Origin: Ruminococcaceae bacterium UBA1036
GTDB taxonomy: Bacteria; Bacillota; Clostridia; Oscillospirales; Acutalibacteraceae
Assembly (NCBI GenBank): GCA_002316805.1
Contig: DCEF01000015.1
Location: 710 to 18,815, forward strand
DNA: 18,106 nucleotides
Reading direction: 5' to 3'
This document shows positions 13,700-18,106 of the stretch, piece after piece; the stretch's first letter is position 1; every line of letters starts with the position of its first letter. A program made the translations under genes and the position numbers. The notes under the pieces were generated by a model. The model worked only from the letters and a program-made list of their open reading frames with translations. It was not told the DNA's origin and searched no databases.

Positions 13700-14813
13700 G
13701 CGACTGGCAAAAAGCGTAGCGGTATTTGGCCTTTCGTTTCTGCTCGCTTTCTCGTCTTCGCTTGGTAATATATCTGCGAAGGCAACGTCGCTGGACAATC
13801 TTAAAAAACAACAAGCATCTCTTCAGCAAAAAGGGAAAGAGCTGGATAAGCAGCTCGCAAAATTAAAGAACAACAAAGCAAAAAAGCAGCAATATAAAAA
13901 CACACTCGATGAAAAGGCTGTAAATATTGAACAGCAGATAGACAGCGAAAACAGACAGATAGCTTCTCTGGATGCGTCTATCAAACAAAAAGAATCCGCT
14001 ATAGCCGATAAGCAGAAAATGGTAGACACAGATTTCCAGAAGCTGAAAAACCGCGTCTGCGCCATTTATATGACCGGCGAAGCCTCTAATCTCGAAGTCG
14101 TGCTCAATGCCAAAAACGTTATGGACCTTGCCGATAAGACTGAGGTCCTGCAGATGGTTTCGGAACACGACACAAAGCTGATAAACACGCTGAAAACTGA
14201 CCTTGACAGCATTATGGCCCAAAAGGCGGAAATTGAAAAGAACCGCTTACAGTCTACCAAGGCAAAAACAACTCTTGAGCAGCAGGAAAAACAGCTTTCG
14301 GACCTGTCTGGTGAAGCGGCTGCGGATTTAGGATCAATGGACAAAAACAGGAAATCCATAGAGGCTGCACAAGCTGAAAATGCAAAAGAAACCGCACGCA
14401 TAAGCCAGCGGATTTCTAAATCAGGCGGCAAATACGTAAAGAGGTTTCCAGCAGTGCTTGAGGAAGCTAAAAAGTACCTTGGCTATCCGTACGTATGGGG
14501 TGGCGGCAGCCCGAGAACATCATTTGACTGCTCAGGCTATGTGTCGTGGGTCCTTAACCACAGCGGCTGGAATATAGGGCGGCGTGGAGTAGACGGGCTG
14601 TACGCCCTTTGCACGCCGGTTTCAAGTTCATCTGCGATGGCTGGTGACCTTGTGTTCTATGACTACACTTACGGTGGATTGCCAAGGTCCCATGTTGGAA
14701 TTTATGTCGGAAATGGAAAAGCCATTCAGTGCGACAGCTCAGGCGTTGAATATGTTCGTCTCAGCAACAGTTATTGGAGAAGACATTTTGACTGCTTTGG
14801 CAGGTTGCAGTAA
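13689..14813 (+). CDS. Secreted coiled-coil NlpC/P60 peptidoglycan hydrolase (PcsB/CwlO-like), copy 1
   Basis: 374 residues from TTG, with AAGGAGG eight bases upstream; the start lies inside the end of ftsX. Signal peptide 1-32 (cleavage near ISAKA), long coiled coil about 35-240 rich in Lys/Gln/Glu, then an NlpC/P60 domain about 255-374. Catalytic residues are C281 (FDCSGYVSW), H335 (SHVGIY) and probably Q347 (AIQCD). This is the architecture of hydrolases switched on by FtsEX through their coiled coil (PcsB in streptococci, CwlO in Bacillus), and the gene is translationally coupled to ftsX. It likely cuts D-Glu to diamino acid bonds in stem peptides. The coil joins the catalytic domain without the Ser-rich linker of copy 2. 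Confidence 0.9.
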   Translation: MTGRRLAKSVAVFGLSFLLAFSSSLGNISAKATSLDNLKKQQASLQQKGKELDKQLAKLKNNKAKKQQYKNTLDEKAVNIEQQIDSENRQIASLDASIKQKESAIADKQKMVDTDFQKLKNRVCAIYMTGEASNLEVVLNAKNVMDLADKTEVLQMVSEHDTKLINTLKTDLDSIMAQKAEIEKNRLQSTKAKTTLEQQEKQLSDLSGEAAADLGSMDKNRKSIEAAQAENAKETARISQRISKSGGKYVKRFPAVLEEAKKYLGYPYVWGGGSPRTSFDCSGYVSWVLNHSGWNIGRRGVDGLYALCTPVSSSSAMAGDLVFYDYTYGGLPRSHVGIYVGNGKAIQCDSSGVEYVRLSNSYWRRHFDCFGRLQ

Positions 14814-15048
14814 AATCAGGCGTTGAATAAGGGCTTGAATAAAGCCGGTGGAGGTGTAAGGTTACCGGTAAAATGTTTTTGCTTTTAGCGTGACGTTATT
14901 AATTGAATAGGAGTCTATCTGTGTATGTTCCTGCTACCAGATGCTTGCCGCATCTCAGGCAGTGTAAAAATATATAATTATTATTTTGTAAAACCGTTAA
15001 AAAGTTTTTAAAAAATCCCAAAAAAGTTTTCAAAAAGGAGGAACATTT
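14814..15048. other. Intergenic region between the two hydrolase genes
   Basis: 235 AT-rich bases without a gene. It holds a perfect palindrome TTACCGGTAA at 14862-14871, a hairpin AGATGC/GCATCT around TTGCC (about 14940-14956) flanked by CCTG and CAGG, a TATAAT at 14973-14978 with no good -35, and two TGTAAA half-sites at 14963 and 14987. It plausibly holds a promoter for copy 2. I looked for a c-di-AMP (ydaO) riboswitch, common before such genes, and did not find its conserved segments. Confidence 0.4.
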
Positions 15049-16329
15049 TTGACAGGTAAACAGTTATTAAAAAATGTAACAGCAATTGGTCTGTCACTAT
15101 CGCTCGTTTTCTCCATATCAGCGGGGAGTGTGCGGGCAAAGGCCGATGAGCCAAGCCAAAGTAAAGCGACGCTGCAGCAACAGGAGCAGCAGCTTGACGA
15201 CCAGATAGCGAAACTGAAAAATGACAAGTCAAAACAGCAGCAGTACCAGAATGCCCTTAATGCAAAAATGGGGAATCTGGAGGAACAAATCGACAGCAAA
15301 AATAGAGAAATAAGTGAGCTCGACAGCGATATTATCCAAAAACAGAAAGATATTGCCGGGAAAGAAAAAGAGATAAATAAGGATTATCAGGAACTGAAAC
15401 AGCGTGTTTATGCACTGTACCTTACCGGCGAAGCTTCTGAGTTGGATATTGTCCTCAATGCGAAAAACATTATGGATTTTGCGGATAAGGCGGAGATGCT
15501 CGACGTAATCTCTAAACATGATACAGCTCTTATAAATTCAGTTAAAAAAGATTTAAACAGCGTTAAAACACAGAAAGAGCAAATAGAAAAAAACCGCAAA
15601 AGAGTCACGGATGATAAAACGTCCCTCGAGCAAAACCAGAAACAAATGAATGTTATCGCGCAGGAAGCGGAGCAGGCTTATAACTCTATGGACCAGAACG
15701 AAAAAGATGCTGAATCCAAGCTTGCGGCAAATCAGGCGGCACAGCAGCGGGCGGCCGCTGCAGCTGCCGCAGCTGCAAACCAGAGTACAGGTGGCAATGG
15801 CAGTGGAAGCAACACATCTGGCAGCACCGGCAACTCAGTAAGCTCCAGAAATAGCATTTCGCAGCCATCTTCAGCGCAAGGCTCAAGCAACAGCTCGGGA
15901 GGAAACTCGAGTTCAGGCAGCAGCTCGGGAGGAAACTCGAGCTCAGGCGGCAGTGAAAATTCCGGCTCATCTTCAGATATTGTTGCTGTGGCGGAACAAT
16001 ACATAGGTACGCCTTATTCTTGGGGCGGAGCTGCCCCTGGCGGATTTGACTGCTCTGGTTTTGTAAGCTATGTCCTTTATAAGAGCGGCCACAATGTAGG
16101 AAGGTTGACAGTCACAGGACTTGCAGGGATAACAACCCCAGTTTCAAGCCCAAGAGCAGGCGACCTTGTGTATTATGACGATTATGGCCACGTAGGAATT
16201 TATATGGGTGGCGGCCGTGCTATCCAGTGCGATGGCGATATAGGTCAGCCGAAACCTGGTGTTGAAATAGTAAACCTTTCTAATTATTGGGGAAGCCATG
16301 TAGACTCTTATGGCCGTTTGAATTATTAA
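15049..16329 (+). CDS. Secreted coiled-coil NlpC/P60 peptidoglycan hydrolase (PcsB/CwlO-like), copy 2
   Basis: 426 residues from TTG, with AAGGAGG seven bases upstream. Signal peptide 1-32 (cleavage near VRAKA), coiled coil about 38-235, an Ala-rich stretch near 242-250, a Ser/Gly/Asn linker to about 315, then NlpC/P60 with C335 (FDCSGFVSY), H381 (GHVGIY) and Q393 (AIQCD). The coil is closely similar to copy 1, including shared stretches such as LTGEAS, IVLNAKNIMD and IEKNR, so the two arose by tandem duplication. Unlike copy 1 it has its own 235-base upstream region and a strong terminator, so it can be expressed apart from ftsEX. A likely second effector of FtsEX, or a general cell-separation enzyme. 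Confidence 0.9.
   Translation: MTGKQLLKNVTAIGLSLSLVFSISAGSVRAKADEPSQSKATLQQQEQQLDDQIAKLKNDKSKQQQYQNALNAKMGNLEEQIDSKNREISELDSDIIQKQKDIAGKEKEINKDYQELKQRVYALYLTGEASELDIVLNAKNIMDFADKAEMLDVISKHDTALINSVKKDLNSVKTQKEQIEKNRKRVTDDKTSLEQNQKQMNVIAQEAEQAYNSMDQNEKDAESKLAANQAAQQRAAAAAAAAANQSTGGNGSGSNTSGSTGNSVSSRNSISQPSSAQGSSNSSGGNSSSGSSSGGNSSSGGSENSGSSSDIVAVAEQYIGTPYSWGGAAPGGFDCSGFVSYVLYKSGHNVGRLTVTGLAGITTPVSSPRAGDLVYYDDYGHVGIYMGGGRAIQCDGDIGQPKPGVEIVNLSNYWGSHVDSYGRLNY
15891..15950 (+). repeat. 30-base tandem repeat in the Ser/Gly linker
   Basis: Two adjacent 30-base units differ at two positions and encode SSGGNSSSG-type sequence. Such repeats can expand or contract and so change linker length. Confidence 0.75.
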
Positions 16330-16391
16330 GCATTGATATTTTATAAATATTTTGAGCTGTAAAAGTCGCTCATGATATGAGAAGTACTTTT

Positions 16392-16423
16392 CCGCCGGAG
16401 GTTTTGCCTTCGGCGGATTTTTT
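16392..16423 (+). terminator. Rho-independent terminator after hydrolase copy 2
   Basis: CCGCCGGAGG (16392-16401) pairs with CCTTCGGCGG (16407-16416), 10 pairs with one G-U wobble, around a 5-base loop. Six T follow at 16418-16423. Confidence 0.93.
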
Positions 16424-16438
16424 ATGACAAAAGCCGCC

Positions 16439-16467
16439 TTGACAAAATAAGCAAAAAATCGGATAAT
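16439..16467 (+). promoter_or_regulatory. Promoter for the lipoprotein gene
   Basis: Perfect TTGACA at 16439-16444, a 17-base spacer, and GATAAT (5 of 6) at 16462-16467. The predicted start near 16475 gives an 89-base leader that contains a small GCGGC/GCCGC hairpin at about 16497. Confidence 0.75.
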
Positions 16468-16563
16468 TATATGATATAAAGCGAATGAGACAGCGCGGCG
16501 GCATTTGCCGCTTGCCTTAGCTGCAAATAGCTCATAAAGAAAATGAAAAGGCGGATTGCCAGA

Positions 16564-17118
16564 ATGAAAAAAATCGGTATCGTTTCAATAGCAGCGGTGA
16601 TGGCACTGCTGCTTACTGCCTGCGGAACGGGCAATGTCAGCCCATCTTCGTCTTCATCACATCCATCGGGCAAAGCCTCAGCAACGTCATCACAGGCTCC
16701 GGCACCCGTGGTTTCCATACCGGAAAAAGTCAGCCAGGGCAGCGTACCGGACAGCCTCGCAGGCCTTAAAAGCTACCTCGGGAAAAACCTTTCGCTGCCA
16801 GGGAATGGGAAATCCATGTGCAGCGATATAATCGGAGCAGAATCAGGCGTACGCTATATTTATGGCCACAATGGCAAAGACAATGTCACGCTTGAGATGT
16901 ATGAATATAATCAGGCGAACCTCAACAGCACTGCGCAGAAGGTCATCTCTGAGGTAAAGGGCAAAGGCCATTTTTTACTTCTCGGCCAGCAGGTCGATGC
17001 AACGCTTTCAGACAACGGCAAATACCTTATGATTTATAAAGATACCGCAACTGACAGCAGCAGCAAGGCATATGATGCCGAAGTAAAAAAGATGTTCCGG
17101 AAGTTTAAAGCAGACTGA
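16564..17118 (+). CDS. Small lipoprotein of unknown function
   Basis: 184 residues. The N-terminus is a lipoprotein signal, MKKIGIVSIAAVMALLLTAC, with lipobox LTAC and the lipidated Cys at 20. Residues 21-50 are Ser/Pro-rich, a surface tether. The remaining 130 residues form a compact mixed domain with SGVRYIYGHN, LEMYEYNQ and GKYLMIYKD; I do not recognise the family. ATG 16564 is chosen because AGGCGG lies nine bases upstream and the signal begins there; ATG 16543 would add seven residues but has no ribosome-binding site. It is a single-gene unit between its own promoter and a convergent hairpin. Confidence 0.8.
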   Translation: MKKIGIVSIAAVMALLLTACGTGNVSPSSSSSHPSGKASATSSQAPAPVVSIPEKVSQGSVPDSLAGLKSYLGKNLSLPGNGKSMCSDIIGAESGVRYIYGHNGKDNVTLEMYEYNQANLNSTAQKVISEVKGKGHFLLLGQQVDATLSDNGKYLMIYKDTATDSSSKAYDAEVKKMFRKFKAD

Positions 17119-17142
17119 CGGCCTTATGAAACGACTGTTAGA

Positions 17143-17177
17143 AATGGCAGGGATGATTTTTTTTCATCTCTGCCATT
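17143..17177. terminator. Hairpin between convergent genes
   Basis: AATGGCAGGGATGA (17143-17156) pairs with TCATCTCTGCCATT (17164-17177), 14 pairs with one G-U, around a loop of seven T. Neither side has a clear T tail, but its position between convergent genes suggests a shared terminator. Confidence 0.6.
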
Positions 17178-17232
17178 AGCGTTAGAATTTGGCGCCTGCC
17201 AACTATAAGCACATATACGGGGATAGTAATTT

Positions 17233-17961
17233 TCAGCTGCAAAAACGGTGGTCGCCGATTACAGTTATAACAGGGCGCGACCATATCCATTTGCTTGTTG
17301 CTTTGGCAGGGTTGTAATAATATATCGCGCCGCCGGAAGGGTCCCAGCCATTCATTGCGTCGCGGGCGGCCCTGTACGCGGAGTCAGAAACAGCCGCATC
17401 TATCCCACCGTCATTAAGGCAGGAAAAGGCTCCTGGCTGATAAATTACACCAGCAAGAGTGTTCGGAAATGATGGGTGCTTTATGCGGTTCAGTATAACA
17501 CCGCCGACTGCCACCTGGCCTACGTATGGTTCGCCGCGCGCCTCAGCCGAAATCACTTTTGCAAGCAGCGCGACATCGCTGGCACTGTAGCCGCCTGTTC
17601 CTCCAGTGCTCCCACCTGAGGGCAGGCCAATTTTGGAAAGCGTTGCAGGGCCAGCCACACCGTCCGCCGTGAGGCCGTTTTTATTTTGGAAACTGGCAAC
17701 TGCACTTTTTGTAGCACTGCCGTATATGCCGTCTACGGAGCCGTTATAATAGCCCCACTGCTTTAGCCTTGTCTGTATTTGGCGCACCTCTGTCCCCGAC
17801 GAGCCGTACTTTGAAAGCGTCTGAACAGGGCTGCCGGCTTTTGCAAAAACAGCGATAATGAGGACATTCAGCAGTATAATTACAAAAACACGCCAAACGT
17901 ATTTCCATTTGCCGTTCGTATTAATCAGCCCCTTTTTCAAAATTTTTCCCAATGCGTGCAC
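17233..17961 (-). CDS. sleB: SleB-like spore cortex-lytic enzyme
   Basis: 242 residues. SleB is a lytic transglycosylase that degrades spore cortex containing muramic lactam during germination. A membrane or signal segment lies near 20-40, then a peptidoglycan-binding repeat about 52-113 (IQTRLKQWGYYNG, DGIYGSATKSAV), a Gly/Ser linker, and the Hydrolase_2 domain from 135 with catalytic E140 in ISAEARGEPY, then VGGVILNR and the C-terminal VITVIGDHRFC. The start is a GTG at 17961; its nearest GGAG is about 15 bases away, so the start is uncertain. ypeB, the usual partner of sleB, is not downstream. A vegetative cell-wall role cannot be excluded. Confidence 0.87.
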   Translation of the reverse strand: MHALGKILKKGLINTNGKWKYVWRVFVIILLNVLIIAVFAKAGSPVQTLSKYGSSGTEVRQIQTRLKQWGYYNGSVDGIYGSATKSAVASFQNKNGLTADGVAGPATLSKIGLPSGGSTGGTGGYSASDVALLAKVISAEARGEPYVGQVAVGGVILNRIKHPSFPNTLAGVIYQPGAFSCLNDGGIDAAVSDSAYRAARDAMNGWDPSGGAIYYYNPAKATSKWIWSRPVITVIGDHRFCS

Positions 17962-18052
17962 TTATTATCCGCAGATCTCCAGGCTAAATTATTCTGAACA
18001 TTGATTTCCATATAAAAATCAGCATAAATTTAAAAAAAAACAGAAAAAAGGG

Positions 18053-18081
18053 TTGACAAAGAGGCGAGTGTTTGGTAATAT
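18053..18081 (+). promoter_or_regulatory. Strong promoter at the right edge
   Basis: Perfect TTGACA at 18053-18058, a 17-base spacer, and TAATAT at 18076-18081 with TGg before it (extended -10). Transcription would begin near 18088 and run off the window, starting with a potential GCGCC/GGGTGC hairpin. The gene it serves is not visible. sleB lies on the opposite strand. Confidence 0.7.
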
Positions 18082-18106
18082 AGAGAAGCGCCTTGCGAAA
18101 GGGTGC

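Noticed and set aside
14814..15048. c-di-AMP (ydaO) riboswitch before an NlpC/P60 gene
   Set aside because: The region is short and lacks the conserved G-rich and A-rich segments of that class.
17157..17163. Run of T after the lipoprotein gene as a terminator tail
   Set aside because: The T residues form the loop of the hairpin, not a tail after it.
2..18106. Mobile elements, CRISPR arrays, tRNA or rRNA genes, phage or defence genes
   Set aside because: I looked for transposase-like frames, terminal repeats, regularly spaced repeats and tRNA-like cloverleaves and saw none; the region reads as core chromosome.

Overview
The window looks like a chromosomal segment from a low-to-mid GC, spore-capable member of the Clostridia, probably the Oscillospiraceae/Ruminococcaceae. 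This rests on gene content and order (mreCD-mrdA followed by minD and mgsA, a T-box-led hisS-aspS pair, a CdaR/PucR regulator beside ftsEX, a SleB-type cortex hydrolase), strong AGGAGG ribosome-binding sites, TTG/GTG starts and candidate Spo0A boxes. No mobile element, CRISPR array, tRNA or rRNA is visible. Nearly all genes lie on the + strand.

Left block (1-1230): the tail of an unidentified gene, a ComFB-family protein and a YwlG/UPF0340 protein, ending in a hairpin. Cell-shape block (1292-4886): an extended -10 promoter drives mreC-mreD-mrdA (PBP2), the elongasome periplasmic and transpeptidase parts. mreB and rodA are not in the window.

Middle block (4887-10439): two inverted perfect Spo0A boxes flank a palindrome just upstream of a promoter for a solitary minD (no minC or minE, and no C-terminal membrane helix), followed by methylglyoxal synthase mgsA. 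A complete T-box leader then precedes hisS, aspS and queH. Its specifier reads as GAU (Asp), and its T-box UGGC fits a G73 discriminator as in tRNA-Asp. HisRS and AspRS charge two of the four queuosine-carrying tRNAs, and QueH makes queuosine from epoxyqueuosine. A T-box reading a U-ending codon through position 34, ahead of the enzyme that finishes the position-34 modification, is the most intriguing arrangement here.

Cell-separation block (10547-16423): a CdaR-like regulator, then ftsE-ftsX overlapping a secreted coiled-coil NlpC/P60 hydrolase, then a second paralogous hydrolase with a Ser/Gly-rich linker and a strong terminator. This matches the known pairing of FtsEX with PcsB/CwlO-type hydrolases, here with a duplicated effector. 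A WalR-like half-site pair and hairpins lie upstream of ftsE.

Right block (16424-18106): a small lipoprotein of unknown function with its own promoter, a convergent hairpin, and a minus-strand SleB-like cortex-lytic enzyme. A consensus-like + strand promoter near the right edge points to a transcription unit beyond the window.
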